A stretch of DNA of 64,000 bases from Microbacterium immunditiarum (GCF_013409785.1 NZ_JACCBV010000001.1:2356001-2420000); one strand, 5' to 3'. Shown: positions 27,697 through 36,361, counted from the stretch's first letter. Translations and numbers: made by a program. The notes: generated by a model not told the origin, from the sequence alone.

Positions 27697-28272
27697 ATGT
27701 CTGAGACCATCACCGTCACCGGGATCGTCGCGACTCCGCCCGAGCTCCGCCGCAGCTCGGCCGGGGTCCCGATCGCGAGCTTCCGCCTCGCCGCCGGGCA
27801 GCGGCGCTACGATCGCGCGACGAACACGTGGGTCGACAACGGCACGAACTGGTACAGCGTGTCCGCGTTCCGCGCGCTCGCCGAGAACAGCATCGCGTCG
27901 CTCAGGAAGAACGATCGAGTGGTCGTGACCGGCAAGCTGCGCGTGCGCGACTGGGACAACGGGGTCAAGCGCGGCACGGACGTCGACGTCGATGCCGACG
28001 CCATCGGGCACGACCTCCGGTGGGGCGTCTCGCGGTTCGCCCGCCCCGAAGCGCCTGCGGCGCCGAACTCGAATCCGGAGGACGCGTGGGCGCCCGACGA
28101 AAGCGGCGGGGCCGGTGCCGAGGGTGAGACCGCGGATGCCGCACCCGACGCGCTCGAAACGAACGCGCCGGCCGGGGGAGAGGCGTGGGGGACGCCGGAT
28201 GACCCGGTGCTCGCCGACGGCGAAGCGGCACCGGCGTCGGAGAGCGCGATGGCGGTTGACGTGCCCTTCTGA
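27697..28272 (+). CDS. ssb: single-stranded DNA-binding protein paralogue (Ssb)
   Basis: 191 aa. The N-terminal OB fold (1-110) reads SETITVTGIVATPPELRRS, then IASFRLAAGQRRYD and TNWYSVSAFRALAENSIASLRKNDRVVVTGKLRVRDW. A Pro/Ala/Glu-rich linker follows, ending in the tip AVDVPF, a weakened form of the usual DDIPF tip that recruits repair partners. The sequence is nearer to the secondary actinobacterial Ssb than to the replicative one, which is usually encoded between rpsF and rpsR. ATG 27697 has GAGAGGAG 6 nt before it. It is divergent from the SOS-box gene. Confidence 0.9.
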   Translation: MSETITVTGIVATPPELRRSSAGVPIASFRLAAGQRRYDRATNTWVDNGTNWYSVSAFRALAENSIASLRKNDRVVVTGKLRVRDWDNGVKRGTDVDVDADAIGHDLRWGVSRFARPEAPAAPNSNPEDAWAPDESGGAGAEGETADAAPDALETNAPAGGEAWGTPDDPVLADGEAAPASESAMAVDVPF

Positions 28273-28301
28273 GCCTCGCGGGCATGGGGTGGCGTCGGCC
28301 A

Positions 28302-28307
28302 TAGACT
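28302..28307 (+). promoter_or_regulatory. -10 element of the lipoprotein gene
   Basis: TAGACT followed by CATCGG (6 nt) and GTG 28314; leaderless geometry, no SD. Confidence 0.6.
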
Positions 28308-28313
28308 CATCGG

Positions 28314-28856
28314 GTGTCCAGCCGGCTCGTCACCCGCACTCGCCGCGCCGGCGCCGCCCCGTCGGGGGTGGGCGCTCGTCGGCCGCTGGCGATCGTGCTC
28401 GCACTCGCGCTCAGCGCTCTCCTCAGCGCGTGCACGCAGCCGTCTTCGGAGCCGACGACCACCTCCACCGCTGGGCCGAGCACACCGGCCGCGTCGCCGA
28501 CGCCAACGCCGACGCCGACCCAACCGGTCCTCGTGCCCGATGGGACCGCGGAAGAGAACCTGCCGCTGTTCGCGCAGGTCGTCGAGACCGTGTGGGCGTC
28601 GCCCGGCCGGGTGTCCGGTCGCGCCTACATCGACGCCCTCGTGGCGGCGGGCTTCGACAAGGCCGCGATGCAGGTGACGAACGACCAGACGACGATCGGC
28701 GATCCGGCCGAGAGCATCCAATTCTCGGTGCTGTGGGACGATGAGTGTCTCATCGGGCAGGTCGGCCCGGCCACGGGAGAGCCGGTCGCGGTCATCGTGC
28801 CCGCTCTCGCGGAGGGCGGATGCCTCATCGGCAACACCCGCCCGATCGACTGGTGA
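28314..28856 (+). CDS. putative lipoprotein
   Basis: 180 aa. A basic N-terminus and hydrophobic core end in ALLSACTQ, a clear lipobox with Cys at about residue 40. A Thr/Pro/Ser linker (TPTPTPTQPV) leads to a compact C-terminal domain of about 110 residues, with a conserved-looking FDKAAMQVTNDQT and two cysteines (DECLIGQV, GGCLIGN) that could form a disulfide. Anchored outside the membrane; role unknown. GTG 28314 is leaderless by geometry. Confidence 0.75.
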   Translation: MSSRLVTRTRRAGAAPSGVGARRPLAIVLALALSALLSACTQPSSEPTTTSTAGPSTPAASPTPTPTPTQPVLVPDGTAEENLPLFAQVVETVWASPGRVSGRAYIDALVAAGFDKAAMQVTNDQTTIGDPAESIQFSVLWDDECLIGQVGPATGEPVAVIVPALAEGGCLIGNTRPIDW

Positions 28857-29136
28857 TACCCGGCGGCCCGGGCCGCGCGACCCGCTCGAGCGGAATACGG
28901 CCCCGCGTCGATCACGTTGATCTTCATAGAGTGCGCCAGCGCGCCCGTCCGCGCTGTTCACGCGCGTGCGGCGTCGGGCTCAGGTCCAGCATCCGATCGG
29001 TAGGCTAGGAAGTCGAGTCGATCGCGAGCTGCGCCAGCTCGGTTCGACGATCTCCGCACTCGGCATCGACCACGATGCTGTCGCGCCCCGCCTGGGCGCC
29101 CATTCAGACCCCCTCAAGAGGAGCGTGTAAACACCT
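28857..29136. other. intergenic region upstream of ettA, nothing assigned
   Basis: The longest gene-free stretch in the window (280 bp). I see no convincing reading frame, tRNA, strong hairpin or conserved leader. It contains GC-rich short palindromes and the SD AAGAGGAG near its right end, which serves ettA. A long ettA leader is possible. Confidence 0.5.
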
Positions 29137-30816
29137 GTGGCTGAGTACATCTACCAGATGGTCCGCGCCCGAAAGGCCGTCGGCGACAAGCTGATCCTCG
29201 ACGACGTCACGATGGCGTTCCTGCCCGGGGCGAAGATCGGCATGGTCGGTCCCAACGGCGCCGGCAAGTCGACGATCCTGAAGATCATGGCCGGCCTCGA
29301 CCACCCGTCGAACGGCGAGGCCAAGCTCACGCCGGGCTACTCGGTGGGCATCCTCATGCAGGAGCCCGAGCTCGACGAGTCCAAGACGGTGCTCGAGAAC
29401 ATCCAGGACGGCATCGCGATCAAGGCGAAGCTCGACCGGTTCAACGAGATCTCCGGCCTCATGGCCGATCCCGACGCGGACTTCGACTCGCTCCTCGCCG
29501 AGATGGGCACCCTTCAGGAGGAGATCGACGCGGCGGACGCGTGGGACCTCGACTCGCAGCTCGAGCAGGCGATGGACGCGCTGCGCACCCCGCCCGGGGA
29601 CTCGCCGATCGGGCCGCTCTCCGGTGGTGAGAAGCGCCGCGTCGCGCTGACGAAGCTGCTCCTGCAGAAGCCGGATCTGCTGCTGCTCGACGAGCCCACG
29701 AACCACCTCGACGCCGAGAGCGTGCTGTGGCTCGAGCAGCACCTGCAGAAGTACCCCGGCGCCGTGATCGCGATCACGCACGACCGGTACTTCCTCGACA
29801 ACGTGGCCGAGTGGATCGCCGAGGTCGACCGCGGCCGGCTCATCGGCTACGAGGGCAACTACTCGACCTACCTCGAGAAGAAGCGCGAGCGCCTCGAGAT
29901 CCAGGGCAAGAAGGACGCGAAGCTCGCGAAGCGGCTCGCCGACGAGCTCGACTGGGTCCGGTCGAACCAGAAGGGACGTCAGGCGAAGTCGAAGGCCCGC
30001 CTGGCGCGGTACGAGGAGATGGCGGCCGAAGCCGAGCGCACGCGCAAGCTCGACTTCGAAGAGATCCAGATCCCGCCGGGGCCGCGCCTTGGCAGTGTCG
30101 TGATCGAGGCGAAGAAGCTCAAGAAGGGCTTCAACGGCCGATCCCTCATCGACGGCCTGAGCTTCAGCCTTCCGCCGAACGGCATCGTCGGCGTGATCGG
30201 CCCGAACGGCGTCGGCAAGACGACGCTGTTCAAGACGATCGTCGGGCTCGAGTCGCTCGACGGCGGCGACCTGAAGATCGGCGAGACTGTGAAGATCAGC
30301 TACGTCGACCAGACCCGCTCGAACATCGACCCGCAGAAGACTCTGTGGGAGGTCGTGTCCGACGGGCTCGACATCATCACGGTCGGCAAGACCGAGATCC
30401 CGTCGCGTGCGTATGTGTCGAAGTTCGGCTTCAAGGGACCCGACCAGCAGAAGAAGGCCGGTGTGCTCTCCGGTGGTGAGCGGAACCGCCTGAACCTCGC
30501 GCTGACGCTCAAGGAGGGCGGCAACCTGCTGCTGCTCGACGAGCCGACCAACGACCTCGACGTCGAGACCCTGCAGTCGCTCGAGAACGCGCTGCTGGAG
30601 TTCCCCGGCTGCGCCGTCGTCATCACGCACGACCGCTGGTTCCTCGACCGCGTCGCGACGCACATCCTCGCGTGGGAGGGCACCGACGAGGACCCCGACA
30701 ACTGGTACTGGTTCGAGGGCAACTTCGAGGCCTACGAGGAGAACAAGATCGCGCGCCTCGGGCCCGAGGCCGCGAAGCCGCACCGCTACACCTACCGCAA
30801 GCTCACCCGTGACTGA
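29137..30816 (+). CDS. ettA: energy-dependent translational throttle protein EttA (ABC-F)
   Basis: 559 aa. EttA binds the ribosomal E site and gates elongation by ATP/ADP ratio. Two ABC ATPase domains are joined by the ABC-F linker. Walker A motifs are GPNGAGKS (about residue 41) and GPNGVGKT (about 355), signatures LSGGEKRRVAL and LSGGERNRLNL, and both Walker B motifs read LLLLDEPTN. The overall match to EttA, including the opening YIYQMVRARKAVGDK, is strong. GTG 29137 follows AAGAGGAGCGTG. It overlaps the thioesterase gene by 8 nt. Confidence 0.96.
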   Translation: MAEYIYQMVRARKAVGDKLILDDVTMAFLPGAKIGMVGPNGAGKSTILKIMAGLDHPSNGEAKLTPGYSVGILMQEPELDESKTVLENIQDGIAIKAKLDRFNEISGLMADPDADFDSLLAEMGTLQEEIDAADAWDLDSQLEQAMDALRTPPGDSPIGPLSGGEKRRVALTKLLLQKPDLLLLDEPTNHLDAESVLWLEQHLQKYPGAVIAITHDRYFLDNVAEWIAEVDRGRLIGYEGNYSTYLEKKRERLEIQGKKDAKLAKRLADELDWVRSNQKGRQAKSKARLARYEEMAAEAERTRKLDFEEIQIPPGPRLGSVVIEAKKLKKGFNGRSLIDGLSFSLPPNGIVGVIGPNGVGKTTLFKTIVGLESLDGGDLKIGETVKISYVDQTRSNIDPQKTLWEVVSDGLDIITVGKTEIPSRAYVSKFGFKGPDQQKKAGVLSGGERNRLNLALTLKEGGNLLLLDEPTNDLDVETLQSLENALLEFPGCAVVITHDRWFLDRVATHILAWEGTDEDPDNWYWFEGNFEAYEENKIARLGPEAAKPHRYTYRKLTRD

Positions 30817-31342
30817 CTCGTCGTCGACCCGTGCCGCCGACTCGTCCGGCGGCACGGGCACGCGCCTGCACATCCCGATCCCGCTCCGCTGGGGCGACCT
30901 CGACGCGTTCAATCACGTGAACAACACGGCGATGCTGAAGCTGCTCGAGGAGGCACGTGTGCGGGCGTTCTGGCAGCCCGACGAGGGCGAGACCGCGCCG
31001 ACGACCGCGGTCCTCGACTCGGGCCTGCACAGCGGTGTCCTCACGCTCATCGCGCGGCAGGAGATCGAGTACCTCGCGCCCGTGCCGTACCAGCGGCATC
31101 CGCTCGACATCCAGATGTGGTTCGGAAAGCTCGGCGGCTCGAGCATCGAGGTCTGCTACGAAGTGTGCAGCCCGCTCGAGACCGCCGGACTCGCGGGCGG
31201 GCAGACGGTCTACGCGCGCGCGGTGACCGTCGTCGTGAAGGTCGACGCCACGACCGGCAGGCCGTTGCGCCTCAGCCGCGAAGAGCGAGAGGCCTGGGAG
31301 CCGTTCCTTGGAGACCCGATCGAGTTCTCGCACCGGCGCTGA
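30809..31342 (+). CDS. acyl-CoA thioesterase (hotdog fold, 4HBT type)
   Basis: 177 aa. The hotdog signature PLRWGDLDAFNHVNNTAML is present, with the catalytic Asp in WGDLDAFNHVN. The hydrophobic helix and C-terminal strands (EVCYEVCSPLETAG, VYARAVTVVVKVD) fit the 4-hydroxybenzoyl-CoA thioesterase family. Substrate unknown. GTG 30809 overlaps the end of ettA by 8 nt, so it probably rides on the ettA transcript. It is convergent with a second, unrelated thioesterase. Confidence 0.88.
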   Translation: MTDSSSTRAADSSGGTGTRLHIPIPLRWGDLDAFNHVNNTAMLKLLEEARVRAFWQPDEGETAPTTAVLDSGLHSGVLTLIARQEIEYLAPVPYQRHPLDIQMWFGKLGGSSIEVCYEVCSPLETAGLAGGQTVYARAVTVVVKVDATTGRPLRLSREEREAWEPFLGDPIEFSHRR

Positions 31343-31348
31343 CGGACG

Positions 31349-31378
31349 CGCCCGCGGGGCATCCGCATCAAGCGGGCG
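31349..31378. terminator. weak hairpin between convergent thioesterase genes
   Basis: CGCCCGC (31349-31355) and GCGGGCG (31372-31378) pair around a 16-nt loop that contains a GGCATCCG. The right arm runs into the end of the minus-strand gene. There is no U tract, so this is a weak candidate. Confidence 0.3.
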
Positions 31379-32291
31379 ATCCGCCCTCCATCGGCACGCG
31401 GATCATGATCTCCTGAGCGACGCTCGCGAGGAGGCGCCCGTCGCGCGTGTAGATCCGGCCGGTCGACAAGCCGCGGCCGCCGCGGGCGCTCGGGGACTCC
31501 TGCACGTAGAGCATCCACTCGTCGACGCGCCCGTCGCGATGCCACCACATGCCGTGATCGAGGCTCGCGACCTTCAGGCCCGGCGTCGCCCACGCCAAGC
31601 CGTGCGCGCGCAGCACGGACTCCTGGATCGTCAGGTCGCTGAGGTACGCGAGCGCCGCACGATGGATCGTCGGGTCGTCGGGGATCGGGCGGCGGATCTT
31701 CATCCACACCGCCTGGCGCGGCACGCGCTCGCCCTCGACCGCGAGGTACACGGGCGACGGGACGTGGCGCAGATCGGCCGGACGGTCCATGAAGAACCGC
31801 TTGGACATCGGATGCAGGCCCGTGAGGTGATCCTCGAAGTCGGGCAGCTCCTCGGGGGTGGGGATGCCCGTCGGCATCGGAGCCTGGTGCTCGAGCCCCG
31901 GCGTCTCGATCTCGAACGACGCGATCATCGAGAAGATCGGCAGCCCCTCCTGGAACGCCTGCGTGCGCCGCGTCGAGAACGACCGTCCGTCGTGGATGCG
32001 GTCCACGGCGAACGTGATGCCCTGGCTCGCGTCGCCCGGGCGCAGGAAGTAGCCGTGCATCGAGTGCGCGATGCGGTCGGTGGGAACGGTGCGCGCAGCA
32101 GCGACGATCGCCTGGGCGAGCACCTGGCCGCCGTAGACGCGACCGAGGGGCATCCGATGCGACACACCCGTGAAGATGTCTTCGGTCGTGCGCGCCTCGG
32201 AATCGTTCAGAGCGAGCACGTCGAGCATCGACGCGACGGGGTCGGGGTCGGGAGTGACGCCCTCGGGCACCGGCTGGCTCGCGTCGGTCAC
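31368..32291 (-). CDS. tesB: acyl-CoA thioesterase II (TesB family)
   Basis: 307 aa, the usual double-hotdog length. Motifs include RVYGGQVLAQAIVAA near the N-terminus, HSMHGYFLRPGD, and the C-terminal half LASLDH-type block KVASLDHGMWWH with the catalytic Asp. It hydrolyses medium and long acyl-CoA. GTG 32291 has GGGAGG at 5 nt. A longer upstream frame exists but is a shadow of the divergent gene. Its promoter appears to overlap that of the divergent gene. Confidence 0.93.
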   Translation of the reverse strand: MTDASQPVPEGVTPDPDPVASMLDVLALNDSEARTTEDIFTGVSHRMPLGRVYGGQVLAQAIVAAARTVPTDRIAHSMHGYFLRPGDASQGITFAVDRIHDGRSFSTRRTQAFQEGLPIFSMIASFEIETPGLEHQAPMPTGIPTPEELPDFEDHLTGLHPMSKRFFMDRPADLRHVPSPVYLAVEGERVPRQAVWMKIRRPIPDDPTIHRAALAYLSDLTIQESVLRAHGLAWATPGLKVASLDHGMWWHRDGRVDEWMLYVQESPSARGGRGLSTGRIYTRDGRLLASVAQEIMIRVPMEGGSPA

Positions 32292-32333
32292 GAAGCCTCC
32301 CGTCTGCCCGGCCGATTCGCCGGCCGCCCTTGG

Positions 32334-32340
32334 TAGTTTA
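32334..32340. promoter_or_regulatory. overlapping divergent -10 elements
   Basis: TAGTTTA reads TAGTTT on the plus strand (6 nt before ATG 32346) and TAAACT on the minus strand (upstream of tesB). The two RNA polymerases could not both occupy this site. Confidence 0.5.
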
Positions 32341-32345
32341 GGCGG

Positions 32346-33020
32346 ATGCCCGCCCGACTGCCGTTCGCCGACGCGCACGCCGCGGCCGACGCCCTGACCT
32401 TCGCCGGGCGGACGACGCGCTTGGGCGATGGAGCCGTACGCCTCGCCGGGAGGAACGGCGTCCTCGCGATGACCTCGGCCCCGCTCGCCCCGCGCGGTCT
32501 GCTCGACAGCACGCCCACGATCCTCGGCATGCGGGCGGTCCCGGTGGATCCCGAGCTCGAGTGCGACTTCGTCGTGGAAGCGGACGCGCTCTCGCGCGAC
32601 CCCGCCGACGTACGTGCCATCCTGCTGCCCGACACGGCCCTCTCGCCCGCGTGGGCGGGCGTCACGCCGCCGAGGTCGGGGTGGAGCGAGGTGGGGCGGG
32701 TCGCGGCATCCGTGCTCGCCGAGCGAGCGCAGTGGGGGATCGCGGCCGTGGCCCACGCGGTTCCGACGGATGCCGGCGAGGATGCCGTGCGCGCGGTGCG
32801 CGCCTCGATCTGGGGTGCGCCGGATGACGCCCTCGGCGGACTCCCGCGGGGAGTCGCCTTCGCGGCCTTCGCACTCGGGTTCATCGCGGGGGAGGAGGAC
32901 GTCCCCGTCCGGAGGTCGGGCACGTGGACCAGACTCACCTTCGCGCGCGGGCACGTGCTCGCGCGCGGACCGGCGCGCGTCGGACTCACCGACGTGAGGC
33001 GCACCGGGTCATCCGGCTGA
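32346..33020 (+). CDS. uncharacterised actinobacterial protein (224 aa)
   Basis: 224 aa, Ala-rich and soluble. I do not recognise a named family. The opening LPFADAHAAADALTFAGRT and the segment GVLAMTSAPLAPRGLLDSTPTILGMRAV suggest an alpha/beta protein. No catalytic motif or membrane segment is visible. Its position divergent from an acyl-CoA thioesterase, with overlapping promoters, hints at lipid metabolism but proves nothing. ATG 32346 is leaderless by geometry. Convergent with the flavoprotein gene, 12 bp apart. Confidence 0.7.
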   Translation: MPARLPFADAHAAADALTFAGRTTRLGDGAVRLAGRNGVLAMTSAPLAPRGLLDSTPTILGMRAVPVDPELECDFVVEADALSRDPADVRAILLPDTALSPAWAGVTPPRSGWSEVGRVAASVLAERAQWGIAAVAHAVPTDAGEDAVRAVRASIWGAPDDALGGLPRGVAFAAFALGFIAGEEDVPVRRSGTWTRLTFARGHVLARGPARVGLTDVRRTGSSG

Positions 33021-33032
33021 CCGAACGCCGGG

Positions 33033-34700
33033 CTAGACCGCTGCGGCCGCCGCACGCCCGGCGACGCGCCCTGAGAAGAGGCATCCGCCCACGAATGTCC
33101 CCTCGAGGGCGCGGTAGCCATGGACGCCGCCGCCGCCGAAGCCGGATGCCTCGCCCGCCGCGTACAGGCCGGCGATCGGCTGCCCGTCCGCGCCGAGCGC
33201 GCGGCTCTGCAGGTCGGTCTCGATGCCGCCGAGGGACTTGCGCGTCAGCACGTGGAGCTTCACCGCGATGAGCGGCCCGTTCGACGGGTCGAGGATCCGG
33301 TGCGGGACCGCGGTGCGGACGAGCCGGTCACCGCGATACGAGCGCGCGGAGCGCAGCATCGCGATCTGCGCGTCCTTGGTGAACTCGTTGTCGATCTCAC
33401 GGTCGCGCGCCTCGAGCTCGAACCGCACGCGGTCGCCGTCGAGCACGTCCCCGCCGGGGAGCGCCTGCATGCCCGCGATGAGCTCGTCGAGGTCGTCGCG
33501 CACGACGAAGTCGGCGCCCTTGTCCATGAACGCCTGCACGGGGCCCGCCGCACCCTTGCCGAGGCGCGACTTGACCAGCAGCGGGAGATCCTTGCCGGTC
33601 AGGTCGGGGTTCTGCTCGCTGCCCGAGAGCGTGAACTCCTTCTCGATGATCTTCTGCGACAGCACGAACCACGAGTGGTCGTACCCGGTGGCGCGCAGGT
33701 GCGCGAGGGTGCCGAGCGTGTCGAAGCCGGGGAAGAGCGGCACGGGCAGCCGGTGGCCGGTCGCGTCGAGCCAGACCGAAGACGGGCCGGGCAGGATGCG
33801 GATGCCGTGGTCCGGCCAGACCGGATCCCAGTTCTGGATCCCCTCGACGTAGTGCCACATGCGGTCTCGGTTGATGAGGCGTGCGCCGGCGGAGTCGGCG
33901 ACGATCTGCATCGAGCCGTCCACGTAGGCGGGCACGCCCGTGACCATCGTCGACGGTGCGGGACCGAGTCGCTCGGGCCACCACTGACGCACCAGGTCGT
34001 GGTTTCCGCCGATGCCGCCCGACGCGACGATCGTCGCTCCGGCGGTCACCTCGAACGAGCCCACGACCTCGCGTGAGGTCGCCACGCCGCGGGCCGCTCC
34101 CGAGGGCTCGAGGATGTCGCCGCTCGCACCCGTCACGGCGCCGTCGGAGGTCGTGAGCGCCGTCACGCGGTGCCGGGGGAGGATCGTGAGTCGTCCCGCC
34201 GCCTCAGCGGCCTCCACGGCGGACTGGAACGGCGCCACGAGCCCCGGACCGGTGCCCCACGTGATGTGGAAGCGCGGCACCGAGTTCCCGGGCCCTGCGG
34301 CCGTGTAGCCGCCGCGCTCCGCCCAGCCGACGACGGGGAAGAACCCGACGCCCTTCGCACGCAGCCACGTGCGCTTCTCGCCGTGCGCGAACTGCAGGTA
34401 GGCCTCGGCCCACCGGCGCGGCCAGGCATCGTCCTCGCGGTCGAAGCCCGCGTTGCCGAACCAGTCCTGGCGCGCGAGCTCGAGCGAGTCCTTGATGCCG
34501 AACCGCCGCTGCTCGGGCGAGTCGATGAAGAACAGACCGCCGAACGACCACCACGCCTGACCGCCGAGGTTCGTACGGGGCTCCTGGTCGACGATGACGA
34601 CGCGCTTTCCGGCGGCGACCGCCTCGGATGCGGCCACGAGACCGGCCAGACCCCAGCCGATGACGAGCAGGTCCGCGGAGTGGGGCGAGGGTGCGGGCAT
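33033..34700 (-). CDS. FAD-binding dehydrogenase (fumarate reductase / ketosteroid dehydrogenase-like flavoprotein)
   Basis: 555 aa. The dinucleotide fold VIGWGLAGLVAASEAV (from about residue 12) and the second FAD block GGQAWWSFGGLFFID place it in the FAD-dependent oxidoreductase 2 family. The C-terminal motif GLYAAGEASGFGGGGVHGYRALEGTFVGG is typical of the actinobacterial FAD-binding dehydrogenase group, which lacks a heme domain. The substrate is unknown; 3-ketosteroid dehydrogenase is one possibility among several. ATG 34700 follows AAAGGAG. The frame stays open upstream but only through the globin gene. Confidence 0.9.
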   Translation of the reverse strand: MPAPSPHSADLLVIGWGLAGLVAASEAVAAGKRVVIVDQEPRTNLGGQAWWSFGGLFFIDSPEQRRFGIKDSLELARQDWFGNAGFDREDDAWPRRWAEAYLQFAHGEKRTWLRAKGVGFFPVVGWAERGGYTAAGPGNSVPRFHITWGTGPGLVAPFQSAVEAAEAAGRLTILPRHRVTALTTSDGAVTGASGDILEPSGAARGVATSREVVGSFEVTAGATIVASGGIGGNHDLVRQWWPERLGPAPSTMVTGVPAYVDGSMQIVADSAGARLINRDRMWHYVEGIQNWDPVWPDHGIRILPGPSSVWLDATGHRLPVPLFPGFDTLGTLAHLRATGYDHSWFVLSQKIIEKEFTLSGSEQNPDLTGKDLPLLVKSRLGKGAAGPVQAFMDKGADFVVRDDLDELIAGMQALPGGDVLDGDRVRFELEARDREIDNEFTKDAQIAMLRSARSYRGDRLVRTAVPHRILDPSNGPLIAVKLHVLTRKSLGGIETDLQSRALGADGQPIAGLYAAGEASGFGGGGVHGYRALEGTFVGGCLFSGRVAGRAAAAAV

Positions 34701-34738
34701 GGCGACTCCTTTGTCGTGTGCTGCGTGGTGGCGGGGGG

Positions 34739-35257
34739 TCAGTCGGTGTCGGGCGGCTGAGCAGCCGTCACGGGGATCGACGACCGCGGCACGTTCCGCG
34801 CGTTGGGGCCGGGCACGATCGTCGCATCGCGCCCGCCCGCGGCGGGCCCGATGCCGGACGGCTCGAACGTGTTCACCATCGCGAAGGCGGCGCGCTGCAG
34901 GTAGTCCCACAGCGTCTCCTCGTGGAGCGGCGGAAGCTGCAGTTCGTCGAGCGCGTCGCGCATGTGCTGGAGCCACCGGTCGCGAGCGTCGGGGTTGACG
35001 TGGAACGCGGCGTGCCGCATCCGCAGTCTCGGGTGCCCGCGCCGTTCGCTGTACGTCGTGGGTCCGCCCCAGTACTGCTCGAGGAACATCGTGAGCCGCT
35101 CGCGTGCGGGACCGAGGTCCTCTTCGGGGTACATCGGGCGCAGCACCTCGTCGTCGGCCACGCCGCGATAGAACGCGTCGACGAGGCGGACGAAGGTCTC
35201 GTGGCCGCCGACCTCCTCGTAGAAGGTGAGGGGCGTGGCATCCGCGTTCTCGGTCAT
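34739..35257 (-). CDS. group II truncated haemoglobin
   Basis: 172 aa. The globin core (about 10-130) has FYEEVGGHETFVRLVDAFY, LRPMYPEEDL and the block MFLEQYWGGPTTYSERRGHPRLRMRHAAFHV, which carries the proximal His and the conserved Trp-Gly. This is TrHbO type (GlbO). Roles proposed for the family include oxygen or peroxide chemistry at the membrane. A Pro-rich tail of about 40 residues is non-conserved. ATG 35257 overlaps the MscS stop (ATGA), so it is co-translated with the channel. Confidence 0.93.
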   Translation of the reverse strand: MTENADATPLTFYEEVGGHETFVRLVDAFYRGVADDEVLRPMYPEEDLGPARERLTMFLEQYWGGPTTYSERRGHPRLRMRHAAFHVNPDARDRWLQHMRDALDELQLPPLHEETLWDYLQRAAFAMVNTFEPSGIGPAAGGRDATIVPGPNARNVPRSSIPVTAAQPPDTD

Positions 35258-36327
35258 GACGTACTCCCGCTCGGATCCTGCTTCGGCTGCTTGGGCTTCT
35301 TCGGCTTCCACACGACACCGCCCGCGCTGGCCGCGCCGGGTGGCACGGGGTTGGGCTTCGTCTTGGGCGGGTTGGCGCCGCGCACGCGCTGTGCACCCTC
35401 GAGACCCGTCAGCATGATCGTGTTGAGCTGTGGGAGCGTGAGCCCGAGCCCGTCGATCGCATGCTTGAGCCGCATGCGCAGCTCGCGGGCGACGTCGTCC
35501 TTCGCGTTCGGGCGCGTCTTCATGACGACGCGGATGACCAGCGCGTCGCCCGTCACCGACTCGAGACCCCACACCTCAGGCTGCTCGAGGATGCGCGTGC
35601 GCCACTTCGGCTCCTTGTGCAGCGCCTTGGCCGCCTCGAGCAGAGCGTCCTCGACCTGCTCGATGTCGGCGTCGGCCGGCACCGCGAGATCGATGATGAC
35701 GCGCGACCAGCCCTGGGACATGTTGCCGATGCGCGTGATCTCGCCGTTGCGCACGTACCAGAGCGTCCCGTTGACATCGCGCACGTGCGTGATGCGGACG
35801 CTGACGTACTCGACGATGCCCGAGGCGAGGCCGACGTCGACGACGTCGCCGATGCCGATCTGGTCCTCCGCGACGATGAAGATGCCGTTGAGCACGTCCT
35901 TGACGATGTTCTGCGCGCCGAAGCCGAGTCCCGCGCCGATCGCGGCCGACAGGAGCGCGAACGAGCCGAGCACCGACGAGTCGATGACGTTGACGATCAT
36001 CAGGATCGCGACGATCACGATCGCCACGTTGACGATGTTCTGCAGGATCGAGCCCAGCGTGCGCGTGCGCTGCACGAGCCGCACGGCGGCGAGCGGGCTG
36101 CGCTCGAGCGCCTGGGTGTCATCGACGCGAGCCTTGTTCTTGGCACCCGACACGATGCGGTTGACGATGCGCCGGATGACGAACCTCAGCAGCCACGAGA
36201 CGACGAACGCGCCGACGATGATCGCCGCGATGGCGAGCGCCTTGCCACCGGTGAAGGTGATGATCTCGAGCCACCACTCCCAGGACCACTGGGTGGGCGG
36301 AGCCGTTGCGAGCGGGGCGATGTCCAT
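35254..36327 (-). CDS. MscS-type mechanosensitive ion channel
   Basis: 357 aa. Three hydrophobic segments lie at about 23-47, 84-110 and 118-140. The pore helix LLSAAIGAGLGFGAQNIVKDVLNGIFIVAEDQ, with its Gly/Ala packing, and the beta domain IGDVVDVG...GIVEYVSVRITHVRD are the MscS signature. The C-terminus is Lys/Pro-rich. It releases solutes on hypo-osmotic shock. ATG 36327 has TAAGAT 7 nt upstream (leaderless geometry) and no SD; an in-frame GTG lies 6 nt before. Confidence 0.92.
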   Translation of the reverse strand: MDIAPLATAPPTQWSWEWWLEIITFTGGKALAIAAIIVGAFVVSWLLRFVIRRIVNRIVSGAKNKARVDDTQALERSPLAAVRLVQRTRTLGSILQNIVNVAIVIVAILMIVNVIDSSVLGSFALLSAAIGAGLGFGAQNIVKDVLNGIFIVAEDQIGIGDVVDVGLASGIVEYVSVRITHVRDVNGTLWYVRNGEITRIGNMSQGWSRVIIDLAVPADADIEQVEDALLEAAKALHKEPKWRTRILEQPEVWGLESVTGDALVIRVVMKTRPNAKDDVARELRMRLKHAIDGLGLTLPQLNTIMLTGLEGAQRVRGANPPKTKPNPVPPGAASAGGVVWKPKKPKQPKQDPSGSTS

Positions 36328-36334
36328 TGTCACG

Positions 36335-36340
36335 ATCTTA
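36335..36340 (-). promoter_or_regulatory. -10 element of the MscS-type channel gene
   Basis: TAAGAT on the minus strand, 7 nt before ATG 36327. It lies just downstream of the pepN terminator hairpin. Confidence 0.55.
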
Positions 36341-36361
36341 ACGAGCCGAGGCGGGGAGATG

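Noticed and set aside
28857..29136. Possible riboswitch or small RNA upstream of ettA
   Set aside because: I looked for conserved leaders and strong hairpins and saw only short GC palindromes.
29104..30912. Long minus-strand open frame opposite ettA
   Set aside because: Antisense of an unambiguous ABC-F protein; composition is Arg/Leu/Val repetitive with no domain pattern.
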